Assembly (NCBI GenBank): GCA_044228505.1 | Contig: JBGAUT010000015.1 | Location: 51,148 to 115,147 of the forward strand | Direction of reading: 5' to 3' | Origin: JAEUKA01 sp044228505 | GTDB lineage: Bacteria > Myxococcota_A > Polyangia > Palsa-1104 > JAEUJZ01 | DNA length: 64,000 bases | Shown: positions 53,915 through 63,758 of the stretch, one piece after another | Numbering within the stretch: the first letter of the stretch is position 1 | Layout of the letters: each line of letters opens with the position of its first letter | The notes under the pieces: generated by a model | What the model was told of the DNA's origin: nothing | Databases searched by the model: none | What the model saw: the letters and a program-made list of their open reading frames with translations, nothing else | Position numbers and translations under genes: made by a program

Positions 53915-55321
53915 TTAGCGGGAGATTTCGACGTTATCGAGGAGTCCGAGCGCGTCCGGAACCAGAATCGCCACCGAGTAGTAGGCGCTCACCAAGTACT
54001 GCAGGATCGCTTTTTCGGTGATTCCCATGAAGCGCACGTTGAGACCCGGCTCGTGTTCATCAGGAAGACCTGTTGGACGCAGTCCAATCACCCCTTGATG
54101 TTCCGCTCCAAACCGTAGCGCCAAGATCGAGGTCGTGTTACCAGGCGAAATCGGGATCTTGTTACACGGCAGAATCGGAACCCCACGCCACCCTTGCACG
54201 GGCTTTCCTTCGACCATCACCGTCTCTGGATAGACACCTCGGCGGTTGCATTCCCGGCCGAACGCGGCAATCGCTTCGGGTTGTGCCAAAAAGAGCTGCG
54301 TCTTGCGACGACGGGTCAATAGCTCATCCATGTCATCAGGAGTCGGTGGTCCGCTGCGGGTCTGAAGGCGCTGTTTGTGATCCACGTTGTGGAGCAGACC
54401 GAACTCCGGGTTGTTAAGCAGCTCGAATTCCTGACGTTCACGCAGGGCCTCGCACGTCAAGCGAAGCTGCTCTTTGACCTGATCCATCGGTCCGTTAAAC
54501 AGGTCCGCAACCCGAGTGTGCACATTCAGGATGGTCTGCGCGACCGACAGTTCATACTCACGCGGATGACGCTCGTAGTTGACAAACGTCGTCGGTAGCT
54601 CCGTCTCGCCCTTGTGTCCTGCGGCCAGCGCGATCGCAGCCTGTCCGTCTTTGTCCTGTGGCTTGCGCAGACGATCTTCCAGCGTGGCGAGGTGTTGCCG
54701 GAGCGATTCCGATTCGCTCAGTACGCTATGAAATGCCGTACGAGGTAGAGCCAGCACCGTACACGCGGTGGCGGTCTTGACCGAAAAGTCCCAGGTTCCA
54801 TCGTTCTCGACAAGCGAGCGATCCCCGAAGTGATCGCCATCGGCCAGAATCGCAAGCTCCAGCGGATCGCCGTACTTGCCGCTGCGGAGCTTGGTGGCCT
54901 TGCCGCGCACGATCAGGAAGAGCTGTTCCGCTGGCTGCCCCTCGCTGACGATCAGCTCGCCAGCAGAGAGCTCGCGTTGGACAAAGCGATCGGCCAGCGC
55001 TTCCAGGATCTCGACCTCTTCATAGCCACGCAAAATCGGTAGCTCACCCAGCTCTTGCGGAATCACTCGCGCCGATGATCCAACCTCGGTAAAGCTGATG
55101 GTCCCGTCCCCGAGCGCGTAGCTTAGGCGGCGGTTCACCCGGTAGACTCCGCCCGACACTTCGACCCATGGCAGCAGCTTCAGCAGCCACCGCGCCGTGA
55201 TTCCTTGCATCTGCGGCGGCGACTTGGTGGTCGTGGTCAGGTTGCGCGCTGCCGCTGTCGACAGACTGAGCTGCTGCTCTGCCCGGTGCGCATCGGACAA
55301 GGCTTGGTTCCGTTTGGTCAT
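53915..55321 (-). CDS. Family 2B encapsulin shell protein, second copy
   Basis: 468 residues, colinear and clearly paralogous with the upstream shell protein. It has an N-arm, the start of the HK97-type fold (PPQMQGITARWLLKLLPWVEVSGG), an inserted cyclic-nucleotide-binding-like domain (about residues 105-215, with LADGDHFGDRSLVENDG), and the shell body (FVNYERHPREYELSVAQT, RSGPPTPDDMDELL, LNVRFMGITEKAILQYLVSA). The phosphate-binding cassette of true cNMP domains (GE...PRxA) is altered and the Arg is missing. AGGAGAG precedes the ATG. Two shell genes could make mixed shells. Confidence 0.87.
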   Translation of the reverse strand: MTKRNQALSDAHRAEQQLSLSTAAARNLTTTTKSPPQMQGITARWLLKLLPWVEVSGGVYRVNRRLSYALGDGTISFTEVGSSARVIPQELGELPILRGYEEVEILEALADRFVQRELSAGELIVSEGQPAEQLFLIVRGKATKLRSGKYGDPLELAILADGDHFGDRSLVENDGTWDFSVKTATACTVLALPRTAFHSVLSESESLRQHLATLEDRLRKPQDKDGQAAIALAAGHKGETELPTTFVNYERHPREYELSVAQTILNVHTRVADLFNGPMDQVKEQLRLTCEALRERQEFELLNNPEFGLLHNVDHKQRLQTRSGPPTPDDMDELLTRRRKTQLFLAQPEAIAAFGRECNRRGVYPETVMVEGKPVQGWRGVPILPCNKIPISPGNTTSILALRFGAEHQGVIGLRPTGLPDEHEPGLNVRFMGITEKAILQYLVSAYYSVAILVPDALGLLDNVEISR

Positions 55322-55369
55322 GCCATCTCTCCTGGCGCTCCGTTTCCGAAGCGCCCCCAGCGCACCGAA

Positions 55370-56791
55370 CTAGTCGCCAGCGCGGCCAAGTTCAACGCTC
55401 TCCAGAATCGCGAGAGCATCGGGAACCAGGACTGCCACCGAGTAGTATGCGCTCACCAGGTACTGCATGATCGCCTTCTCGTTGATGCCCATGAAGCGGA
55501 CGTTGAGGCTCGGCTGATACTCATCGGGAAGTCCGGTCTGGTGAAGACCCACGACGCCCTGATTGTTCTCGCCAGTCCGCATCAGCATGATCGAGCTGGT
55601 TCGGGAGTCCGAGATCGGAATCTTGCTGCACGGGAAGATCGGCACTCCGCGCCACGCGGGAATCTTGTTGCCACCGAAGTCCGTGGCCGTCGGATAGATG
55701 CCACGACGATTGCACTCCTGACCGAATGCGGCGATGGCACGCGGATGGGCCAAAAAGAAGCTCGGCTCTTTGTGAACCATCGCGAGCAGCTCGTCCATAT
55801 CGTCCGGAGTCGGTGGGCCGCTGCGGGTGTGAATCCGCTGCTTGAGATCGGCGTTGTGCAGAAGGCCGATTTCCTTGTTGTTGAGCATCTCGAACTCTTG
55901 ACGCTCACGCAGGGCTTCGACAGTGAGACGGAGCTGCTGCTCGGTCTGGTTCATCGGGTTGTTGAACAGATCCGCAACACGGGTGTGAACCTGAAGAACG
56001 GTCTGCGCCACGGCCAGCTCATACTCACGGGGCTTGAGCTCGTAGTCGACGAAGGTACCGGGCAGGATGTACTCGCCCTTTTGACCGGCGCTCAGCGCGA
56101 TCGCGGCTTCACCCGTCTGATCCTTTTTGGCATTGCGCGCCCGCGACTTGAACGCTTCGATGTGCTTGCGCAGCGATTCAAACTGCGAAACGACATCCTC
56201 GAACACCGACTGCTGAAGGGTCAGCACCGTCGCAGCCGTCACCGTCTTGGCGGTGAACTGCCACACGTCCTGCGTCTCCAGAATCGCTTCCCAGGAGTAG
56301 TGATCGCCATCGGCCAGCGTCTCCAGGATCGTCTGGTCGCCGTACTTGCTGGTACCGATCTTGTTGATCTTGCCGAACGCAATCAAACCAATCGAGTCAG
56401 CGGGTTTACCCATCTCGACGATCACGTCGCCGGACTTAAACTCCTTCTGCACGAACTTGTTGGCCAGGATTTGCAGCACTTCCACATCTTCGTAGCCGCG
56501 CAGGAAGGGCAGCTCACACAGCTCCTGCGGAATCACCGAGATCTTGGCTCCGACATTGGTGAAGGTCACGCGACCATCGCCCACTGCGTAGCTCAAGCGA
56601 CGGTTGACGCGGAACACACCGCCCTGCACGTTCATCCAGTGAAGCTGACGGAGCAGCCACCGCGACGTAATACCTTGCATTTGCGGGGGAGACTTGGTCG
56701 TCGTGGCCAAGTTCCGTGCGGCTTGCGTATCCAAGCTCGACTGCTGCTTTTCGCCCTGCGCACCCGGATTGTGCTTCTGATCAATCGACAT
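55370..56791 (-). CDS. Family 2B encapsulin shell protein, first copy
   Basis: About 473 residues from the ATG at 56791 (MSIDQKHNPGAQGEK), which has CAGGAGGTC upstream. The layout is an N-terminal arm (QAARNLATTTKSPPQMQGIT), the shell fold with GGVFRVNRRLSYAVGDG, a cNMP-binding-like insertion (about 115-225, LADGDHYSWEAILET), then the shell body FVDYELKPREYELAVAQT, RSGPPTPDDMDELL and VRFMGINEKAIMQYLVSAYY. This is the SrpI-like Family 2 encapsulin type with the 2B insertion. It assembles into protein nanocompartments that enclose cargo enzymes, here probably the geosmin synthase encoded just before it. Confidence 0.9.
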   Translation of the reverse strand: MSIDQKHNPGAQGEKQQSSLDTQAARNLATTTKSPPQMQGITSRWLLRQLHWMNVQGGVFRVNRRLSYAVGDGRVTFTNVGAKISVIPQELCELPFLRGYEDVEVLQILANKFVQKEFKSGDVIVEMGKPADSIGLIAFGKINKIGTSKYGDQTILETLADGDHYSWEAILETQDVWQFTAKTVTAATVLTLQQSVFEDVVSQFESLRKHIEAFKSRARNAKKDQTGEAAIALSAGQKGEYILPGTFVDYELKPREYELAVAQTVLQVHTRVADLFNNPMNQTEQQLRLTVEALRERQEFEMLNNKEIGLLHNADLKQRIHTRSGPPTPDDMDELLAMVHKEPSFFLAHPRAIAAFGQECNRRGIYPTATDFGGNKIPAWRGVPIFPCSKIPISDSRTSSIMLMRTGENNQGVVGLHQTGLPDEYQPSLNVRFMGINEKAIMQYLVSAYYSVAVLVPDALAILESVELGRAGD

Positions 56792-56826
56792 GCTGACCTC
56801 CTGATTGCCCAAAAAAGATGGGGAGA

Positions 56827-59295
56827 CTATTTGGTGACTGAGTCTGGTTCTTTACGGAGCTGCGTGACGAACCTCAACGCGGCGGTGCCAAGCCCAGCCG
56901 GAGCCTTTGGTGGCCCTCCTTCTGGAATCGACACAGACCGCACCGGCTCGTCCTGTTTTTTGTCTGTCCAAGGCTCGATCCGAGCCCCGGAGCGAAACTG
57001 TCCTAAGCTTCCGGCCGCGCTTTCCGCTTTGTTGCTGGCGGGCAGCGGTGCCGTGACAGGCGCAGATTGCCCCGGGCGCAACGGATGAATGCGTGCACCG
57101 GAGGAACCGAGTCCGACCGGAACGCTCGGAATCGGCTGTCCTGCCGTCGGATGCGGATGCTCACGCAGGTTGATGTAGCGCACCACTACGAAGTGCCAAT
57201 GCGCGACACCTGCGATCCAATTTTGAATGCTTTCCACGTACTTGAGCAGGCTCTCGCGGGCCTTTTTCGACAGCGCAAACTGCTCAATCAGTGTCGGAAG
57301 CTCTGACTTACGGACATGCTCAAACTGCTTGATCCGTGATGCAGAGATATCGCGGACGATCTCAATCGCCTGCTGCGAGGTACAGCCCATAAACTGCCTC
57401 ACCACCAGCACGCAGTTGTTCAGCTCGCCCTCGATTTCGATTTCCTTGCGATAGGAAACGATGTCGTTGATGAGCGCAATTCCGTCCGCTGCGCAGTTGA
57501 TAAGAGCCCGCATGGTTCGGGTTTTGAAGATCTCGCGCGGAATCGTCGGATCGAGGTTTAGCTGCGCAAGACTCATCCCAAACTCAGCCCCAAAGGTGAG
57601 CCTCCGCATCTCGATGTAATCCACTGGATCGGGAACCCGATTTTCGACGTGGTTCATCAGCTCCCACGCCCAGCTATCGAGCATTCCTTGCACCAGCGTT
57701 CGAAATCCTGGTCGGGCCGCTTCCGGCATCGGGCCAGCGGTACGTCGCCACAGATCCTGCAAGCCACACTCGACCGCGTCCTTCGGTGGTGGTGTCGCTC
57801 CACAATCAAGAGGCATAAACGCTTGAAGCCCAGCGATATACAGCTTGCCACCCGCCAGATCCCTGGCTCGACCAAAGATAAGTGGGTAGTAGTCGTCCGC
57901 ATAGGTTGCCCACGTAAACCAGTCCGATGTCAGGTTCAGTTCCGTGAGCGAGCAATCGGGCTGGCAGGCCGCAGCACACAGCGCGAAGTCGTAGTCGATG
58001 AGTTCAGGCTCATCCCAGACGCACATTCCGCCGTAGTTAGCGACGATCCCGACCTGACGGCACCACTCGATGATGTGCTGCCTAGATGCCTCAAGCTGCG
58101 CATGAAATCGCACCGGAAACGGCTGATAGAAGTCAGGTCGTTTGATCGGACCCACCGGCAGGTGCGGAACGTTGGTGAAGCTGCGGAGGCGACGCTCCAG
58201 ACCGAGCTTGCCGGGCGAAGGAATCAGCCGTGCCGCCGAAGTCCCAAGGCCGGTTGGAGCACCAGGCAGGCCCAGATCCTGAACGGGCTCGACCTTCATG
58301 TAGCGGCTCGATCGCATGTGCCACTCGTGGCCGCCCGCCTGCCAGTCCTGAAGTCCCTTGGCATAGAGCAAAATGCTCTGGCATTCGACCGGACTCAGTC
58401 CGTATTCCGCACACAGGATGGGAATCTCCACGAGTGCGGTGTTTTCAAACTGCTGGAGCCGCGAGGTCAGGACTTCATTGGTCAGGTTCGCTGCCGTCTG
58501 AGCGTCCAGGTTGAGGAAGCGCTGAAACACCAGCACGCAGTTGGCGTTTTCTCCCTCGTTTTCGACCTCGCGTTGATAGGAAAAGAGGTCGTTGCGCAAG
58601 TGAACGCTGTCAGCAAACGTGTCCTTCAGTACTCGCATCGGACGCAGCGCAGCAACCCGATCGGGAATCTCCACTCCGACAGCATGCTCGACCAGATCCG
58701 CAGACCAGGGTGCCCCTCCGACCTTGCGTCGCATTTCGATGTACTCAATCGGGTTGGCGACCCGGCCTTCCTGAATATTGGCCAGCTCCCACACGCACTC
58801 TTCCAGCAGGTTGCGCGTGCTCTCAGAAAAGCGAACGCGCCACTCCCGTGACTTGGCAGGAATGGTCCGATTCCAGAGATCCTGCAGGGCGCGCTCGACG
58901 GGATTTTTCGGAACCGCTGGCGCTCCTCCGGGATCGATCGGCATAAACGCTCGCAGCCGAATCAGATAGTCCTTGGCCCCTTCCATGTCCTTGGTGCGCT
59001 TAAACAGCTCCAAGAAGTCGTCGTCGAAGAAGAACACCCAGACGTACCAGTCCGTGACCAGATCCAGCTCCGGTCCTGTGGCATCGGGATGGGTATACGC
59101 GCACAACAGCGCGTAGTCGTGTGCGTCGAAGTCACGCTCATCCCAAACAGCCGAATTGCGCGCTTCCTTCTTGGAACCCAAAATTCCCATTTGATAGGCC
59201 CACGCTTTCGAGTGAACGCGTGCGGATTCCAGATGAGGATTGAGCCGTGCTGGATATGGTGTGTAGAAATCTGGGAGCTTATATGGCTGCTTCAC
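56827..59295 (-). CDS. Two-domain geosmin synthase, probable encapsulin cargo
   Basis: About 822 residues from the GTG at 59295, which matches the usual start of geosmin synthases (KQPYKLPDFYTPYPARLNPH). The N domain has FFFDDDFLE and NDLFSYQREVENEGEN and would turn farnesyl diphosphate into germacradienol. The C domain has DDYYPLIF and NDIVSYRKEIEIEGE and would complete geosmin. After the C domain comes an unusually long disordered tail of about 110 residues. The linker and tail carry repeated motifs: APTGLGTSAARLIP, VPVGLGSSGARIHP, SLGQFRSGARIEP and APAGLGTAALRF. It is the first gene of the encapsulin operon, 35 bases before the first shell gene. Confidence 0.93.
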   Translation of the reverse strand: MKQPYKLPDFYTPYPARLNPHLESARVHSKAWAYQMGILGSKKEARNSAVWDERDFDAHDYALLCAYTHPDATGPELDLVTDWYVWVFFFDDDFLELFKRTKDMEGAKDYLIRLRAFMPIDPGGAPAVPKNPVERALQDLWNRTIPAKSREWRVRFSESTRNLLEECVWELANIQEGRVANPIEYIEMRRKVGGAPWSADLVEHAVGVEIPDRVAALRPMRVLKDTFADSVHLRNDLFSYQREVENEGENANCVLVFQRFLNLDAQTAANLTNEVLTSRLQQFENTALVEIPILCAEYGLSPVECQSILLYAKGLQDWQAGGHEWHMRSSRYMKVEPVQDLGLPGAPTGLGTSAARLIPSPGKLGLERRLRSFTNVPHLPVGPIKRPDFYQPFPVRFHAQLEASRQHIIEWCRQVGIVANYGGMCVWDEPELIDYDFALCAAACQPDCSLTELNLTSDWFTWATYADDYYPLIFGRARDLAGGKLYIAGLQAFMPLDCGATPPPKDAVECGLQDLWRRTAGPMPEAARPGFRTLVQGMLDSWAWELMNHVENRVPDPVDYIEMRRLTFGAEFGMSLAQLNLDPTIPREIFKTRTMRALINCAADGIALINDIVSYRKEIEIEGELNNCVLVVRQFMGCTSQQAIEIVRDISASRIKQFEHVRKSELPTLIEQFALSKKARESLLKYVESIQNWIAGVAHWHFVVVRYINLREHPHPTAGQPIPSVPVGLGSSGARIHPLRPGQSAPVTAPLPASNKAESAAGSLGQFRSGARIEPWTDKKQDEPVRSVSIPEGGPPKAPAGLGTAALRFVTQLRKEPDSVTK

Positions 59296-60312
59296 GAAAA
59301 CACCCGATCTGTGCAAAGAGCGGCCACGCCATGTGCCAATAAATGGCTAATGGAATGGCCATCGCTCTCGAATATCTTTTTTTGCATGAAAGAAGCGGAT
59401 TCAATTCATGCTGTGCGCAGTCAGTCGGACTCTAATCAATCACCACCGTCGGACCTACGCCTTGCTCGATCAACAAAGAGACGCTCCGTTTTTTCTCGTG
59501 GTCGCGTCATTATATGCTGATTCGTTGTCGGAGACCCCATGCGCATGGTTGATGGCAGAGAGCCGCTATGCTTATGACGTCATTGAAACAGTCGCGATAC
59601 GTACTGTGAAATCACGTCACAAAATCTGAGCACCCTGATGCTACTTTCTCAAAAGAAAATATCAAGCAGAAACTGTAGTATTTATTGCATCGGAAAATGT
59701 GGATAGAAAACGAGGCCTTATATTAAACCAGCAAATCGTAGGCGCATTTTTACCTACATAGGATGAACCAGTCCTTCTGCTTGCCAGGCATCGGCAGCGT
59801 GAGTCCAATCGCGGCTGACTGGTTTGATCGCAAAGGCGCGACTTCACTGCGAGTGACTCACCGCATCCACCAGGCGATGAGCCACCCGGTACCCAACTGC
59901 TGCTGGTAACGACTGCGGCGTTGCCTCTCCTGCCATCCTCCGGGCGGCTCCGGTGTCTGTCCGGACATCCGCGATTCCTTGCGATGTTCCGCCCGGCGTT
60001 GTTGTTGTTTGGGACAGAGGGCCAAGAAGGCTCAGCGTACGGTAGTGCAGGAGTCGCACCAGAATCCTCGGCCCTTTGGCACAGGGCGCGCTGCCCCTGT
60101 TTGGCGCGGGATCACTTCCCCTTGTGGGTCAGTCAGTAGTGGGGAAATTGTTTCGTCGTGCTCGACGGCTACGATGGTACGTGGGAAAACGCAGTGTCGT
60201 AGGGTTATCGATGGGAAGGGTCGCTTTCCTACCCAGTACAGCGTAGAGACCAGTAGGGCCCGCGCCCTACCCATTCCTAGCGCAGGTGTGATCACCTACT
60301 GAGTCGGAATTC
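59296..60312. other. Gene-free region upstream of the encapsulin operon
   Basis: About 1 kb with no convincing gene. The first 450 bases are AT-rich and must contain the operon promoter. A TGGCC...TTGCA sequence near 59310-59330 resembles a sigma54 site but its spacing is one base short. Frames at 59844-60302 on both strands give sequences of unlikely composition; they may be decayed coding DNA. Confidence 0.5.
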
Positions 60313-60786
60313 TTACTTGGGAGAGTTTGTTTGGGGAGGGAGCGGGGATCGTGAATACAGACCCATGGGATGACCCGCTGGATCAACCACCAAGGCGATG
60401 GCTCCCTTGCCAGAAGGAAGATTGAATGGGAATCCCGGAGGAATCATCCCGCCGAGCTCCTTCGCCTTCTTGCAGCTTGCCACAAGGTCGGTCACCTGAA
60501 CGTAGACCACCCCATTGAATTCACTGATCTTGCCATCTGCACCACGGATGGTTCCGATCGAGGCTTCGCCCGCGACGATTTCCGCCGCCTGATCCGTACC
60601 CTGAACCGGAATGAATCGCCAATCGAGTAGCTTGGCGTAGAACTCTTTGGACTTCGTCAGGTTCGTTGTCGTGATATCAAACCATGCAATTCGCCCCGGC
60701 CCCACATCGGGCTTGGGGTTCCCTGCATAGAGATCTCCGCTCACGAACGTTACGGCCACCGTCATCGCCAGAATCAAGCTTCGCAT
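60313..60786 (-). CDS. Secreted VOC (glyoxalase-like) protein
   Basis: 157 residues. A signal peptide (MRSLILAMTVAVTFVSGDLYA) is followed by one VOC domain: GRIAWFDITTTNLTKSKEFYAK, VYVQVTDLVASCKKAKELGG and LVVDPAGHPMGLYS. VOC proteins are small metal enzymes or binding proteins; export is less common. The active site cannot be judged from sequence because only part of the usual His/Glu set is present. Confidence 0.82.
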   Translation of the reverse strand: MRSLILAMTVAVTFVSGDLYAGNPKPDVGPGRIAWFDITTTNLTKSKEFYAKLLDWRFIPVQGTDQAAEIVAGEASIGTIRGADGKISEFNGVVYVQVTDLVASCKKAKELGGMIPPGFPFNLPSGKGAIALVVDPAGHPMGLYSRSPLPPQTNSPK

Positions 60787-60913
60787 TGCTTACCTCAACG
60801 TGACGGTGGACTTACCTCGGGTCGGTTGAGCAGGTCAAGCACACGAACTCCGGCACCGGGGTAGTGATCGGCTGGCGCAGCGACGATGGAAGTACCGTCT
60901 ACTGCGCCTGCGG

Positions 60914-61639
60914 CTACTTGAGTGGAGGAGCCTTAAACGGACGGAATACCTGAGTGGCTCGCGCTACCCCGCCTTGGACACCAATCACACTCACGTAGTT
61001 TTTGCCTTCCTTTAGCTCGGCAAACAGGGTCTTTTCGGCGGCAGGAGTGAGTTCAAGTCGCAACAGATCCAAATTGCTCCACGTCTCGGTCTGGTTGCGC
61101 TTATTGAGGAGGCCAGACTGAAGCGTCGTGCACTGCGGATTGGCGATACACTCCTTGGTTGCGCTCGGCCAGTAGTACTTGTCCGCATCGAACTTATCTC
61201 CAGCGCGATCAGCCGCCGGAAGATTGGCGCGGGTCACTTGGTAGACAAGCACATTTTCGCCTAAGGCTCGGGCTGTCACAAAGCGGCCGTACATCAGCAT
61301 CGAACCCGCCTTGGCTTCTGCATCTTCGGTCTCTGTCTGCGTAAGCTTGAGTGCACGCCAGTCGATGCGGTAGATGAAGCGCTGTTCGCCGGTGTTTACG
61401 GCGTAGAGCTTGGTCGATGGGCAAGGTGCCTTGATACACTGCACAAAGCCAGGAATCGCTCGCGTCCACGAATAGTCGCCGACGTCGGTGCCTAGCGAGT
61501 CTGCCTTTCCTCCCTCATCGGCGATTGCTAGCGTGTTGAGATCCACATCGGGCTCACCGCCGCAGCCTGCGGCAAACGCGATTCCAAAGAGGCCAACAAG
61601 CGAGAGGGCGGTAGTCGTGCGAAGCGTCATTGCGGTCAT
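60914..61639 (-). CDS. Lipoprotein, possibly DUF6748-like
   Basis: 241 residues. AGGAG lies nine bases before the ATG. The lipoprotein signal ends FGIAFAAGC, so Cys about 26 would be lipidated. The mature protein begins with an acidic stretch and a domain with YSWTRAIPGFVQCIKAPCPS and FIYRIDWRALKLT, reminiscent of the DUF6748 proteins found in Myxococcota outer layers. The function is unknown. It sits upstream of the VOC gene on the same strand, 127 bases away. Confidence 0.7.
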   Translation of the reverse strand: MTAMTLRTTTALSLVGLFGIAFAAGCGGEPDVDLNTLAIADEGGKADSLGTDVGDYSWTRAIPGFVQCIKAPCPSTKLYAVNTGEQRFIYRIDWRALKLTQTETEDAEAKAGSMLMYGRFVTARALGENVLVYQVTRANLPAADRAGDKFDADKYYWPSATKECIANPQCTTLQSGLLNKRNQTETWSNLDLLRLELTPAAEKTLFAELKEGKNYVSVIGVQGGVARATQVFRPFKAPPLK

Positions 61640-62690
61640 GGCTGAGTTCTCCTTCTCAAGTGGCAGCCTGGGTGGCTGCTTCGGTTGATGAATGAAGCGG
61701 ATTAGTTAACCGATTGACAATTGCAACATAAGAACTGAAATCGAGCACCGCAATGCCCAATATTGGAGTTTTTTTGGTTCGGAAAATCTCTGTTTTCCGT
61801 CCCACGGATGTCAGTTTGGAACTATCGGTTCGCCGCTCTCGCGAGGAGTCAATCATCGGCTTGGATTGCATAGTTGGGCTCTGTTGACTTCGCTTCAGAT
61901 AGGGATTTATATACGAAACGTACAAAAACCAGACCTCAATTCCAATCGGCACAGACTCAGCGCTACGTGGCGGACTCAAACCAGTCGATTATGCTGTAGT
62001 ACTCACAGTTCTTTATTTTGGTGTAAATTAAATGTAGTCTGATTCGCTATTTTATATCTTCATAAAAAGTCGGATGCTGCGGCCAGCGGGCGGGCGTTGC
62101 TCCGCGCAGTGTCCTGGGTGCAGTCCGCTTGGTGGAGCTGGACAGAGGTGGACCAGATGAGGCGCACAAGGGTTCAGGAACCGCTCGGCCCTGGCCGGTT
62201 CCGCAGCGAGGGATTGGTCGACAGGCTCCGTCAGATGCTCAGCGAGCCGGCCACGGTGGCAGATGCTTTGGGGCAAAAGCCGTTGAAACCTGTGAACTTC
62301 CCGCGACCCCCCAGTCGGGAACGGGAAGTGTTGCTCACGTTTCTCGACCGGCACACTCTGGACGGCTTAATATCGCGGTGGATGATGCCTTAACGCAGAG
62401 TCACCAACGAGAGATACTGGCAGGCGATTTCCCCGAAAATGTGTTCTCCTCGGTCGTGATGGGGAAAAGTGCTTCATACGGCCGATATTATCATGCGAGC
62501 TCTTGGTCGGACTGAAATGACGGCTACGGCGGGATTCGCTGTAGTGGCTGCAGGTGCGCCGTGGACTTGCTGAATGGTGATGCTATTCCCACTGCCTGCG
62601 GCAGCAATGGAGCCGATCCGTTGGTTCTGCTTTACTCCATACTCACCGCTGGCCCGCGTTCGGGCTCTCTGTTCGGGGTTCCTTCCGACT
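61640..62690. other. Gene-free region, AT-rich in its first part
   Basis: About 1.05 kb. Positions 61680-62060 are AT-rich and contain no gene, probably the promoter of the lipoprotein gene plus spacer. The rest holds only short frames such as 62097-62393 (plus) that match nothing I know. A 75-residue minus-strand frame (62477-62701) that overlaps the end of the DUF6398 gene is possible but unsupported. Confidence 0.45.
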
Positions 62691-63581
62691 CTACTTGCCA
62701 TGTTGCGTTCTTCGTTTCTGCGCCGTAAAGGCCGAGTGATCGCCGCAGTGAAAGTAGAAGTGACCGGCCAGCGTTCCGTCTGGCTGAATGCAGGCCCAGC
62801 CTCGTCCACACCGAATCTCCCCTTCGTCCTCTCCTTCCCAGGAGAACTCGACCAGGGGACTGCCGTTGCGTTCGCTGTATTGGCAATCCATGCAGCCCTC
62901 GACCGCGATGAACTGGAATTGGCCCAGTCCGTTCTCCGTAAACTGAAGATAGGCTGGGACGATCAGATCGAGCTCTTCACGATTCCAAAGATCCATCGCG
63001 CTGATCTGCCATGTGCCCGCAAAGGCCCGCTCCATCGGTCCAACTTTCGGCTCTGGTGGCAGGACTTCCGTCGAGAGATCGCGCCTGGTCTCCTGCGCAA
63101 TCGGAAACACCTCACGTACTCCCGGCTCACCGTGCGCGGCCATTATGAACCCGTTTACAGAGAACATTGACAGCAGCGGGTTGTCCTTCAATCGGCTCGA
63201 CAGACACCACTGTGGGGCAAGTGGGAAGAGCGAAAACATCTTACGAAGCTGACTCGCTCTGGTGGCCCCATTGCTGACGCTGACACCGAATAGTCCACAC
63301 AGTGCTTGCGCCGTCAGGTGCGGCTTCTGCGTCGCATCGAATAGAAAGTTCACCGAACCGATCGCTTGCACAATGCCGCAAGCCCAGGATGCCGCCTGAC
63401 CTCCTTCGATGGGTGAAGGGCGTTTGCGACAAAGCGCTGCGGCCAACTTGCGACAGAGTAATGCGTACTCCTCGGTCAGTCTTTCTTTGCAGAGTGTGTC
63501 TGTCAGTGCAACGACCTCGCTGTATCGCTGGCGCAGCTTCAGCGGAACTCGCTCTTCAGCGCTGTAGACTTCATCGTGCAT
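62691..63581 (-). CDS. DUF6398 protein with C-terminal unknown domain
   Basis: About 296 residues from the ATG at 63581 (MHDEVYSAEERVPLKL); a TTG at 63626 is in frame. Residues 10-165 match DUF6398: LCRKLAAALCRKRPSP, GSVNFLFDATQKP, APQWCLSSRLKDNPLLSMFS. The remaining 130 residues have several Cys and aromatic residues (EGCMDCQYSERNGSP, EIRCGRGWACIQPDG, GHFYFHCGDHSAF) that may bind metal or form a small beta domain. No function is known. It is divergent from the helicase gene. Confidence 0.75.
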   Translation of the reverse strand: MHDEVYSAEERVPLKLRQRYSEVVALTDTLCKERLTEEYALLCRKLAAALCRKRPSPIEGGQAASWACGIVQAIGSVNFLFDATQKPHLTAQALCGLFGVSVSNGATRASQLRKMFSLFPLAPQWCLSSRLKDNPLLSMFSVNGFIMAAHGEPGVREVFPIAQETRRDLSTEVLPPEPKVGPMERAFAGTWQISAMDLWNREELDLIVPAYLQFTENGLGQFQFIAVEGCMDCQYSERNGSPLVEFSWEGEDEGEIRCGRGWACIQPDGTLAGHFYFHCGDHSAFTAQKRRTQHGK

Positions 63582-63758
63582 AAGCGCGAGCTTAGCCAAA
63601 TTCCCATTCCCTACAAGTGCTTCCAAGCCAATTCTGCAGGTAACTTCTGGTCGTGTTTGCTACTCACGTTTGAGTTCGCTTCAGAGAGACTCCGGAGTCC
63701 TTAGGAGCCGCACACTGCTTGACTCTGCTTGGTTTGTGTGTCCCTTCTTTGCATCAGC

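Noticed and set aside
55205..57088. Plus-strand frame of 627 codons
   Set aside because: It is antisense to both shell genes and the end of the cyclase; its length reflects low stop frequency opposite these codons.
57649..58851. Plus-strand frame of 400 codons
   Set aside because: It is antisense to the geosmin synthase, whose catalytic motifs are unambiguous.
59305..59345. Sigma54-like TGGCCGCTCTTTGCA before the geosmin synthase
   Set aside because: GG and GC are separated by nine bases instead of ten, which sigma54 rarely tolerates.
62097..62393. Plus-strand frame of 98 codons
   Set aside because: No family likeness and no ribosome site; may be decayed coding DNA but this cannot be shown.
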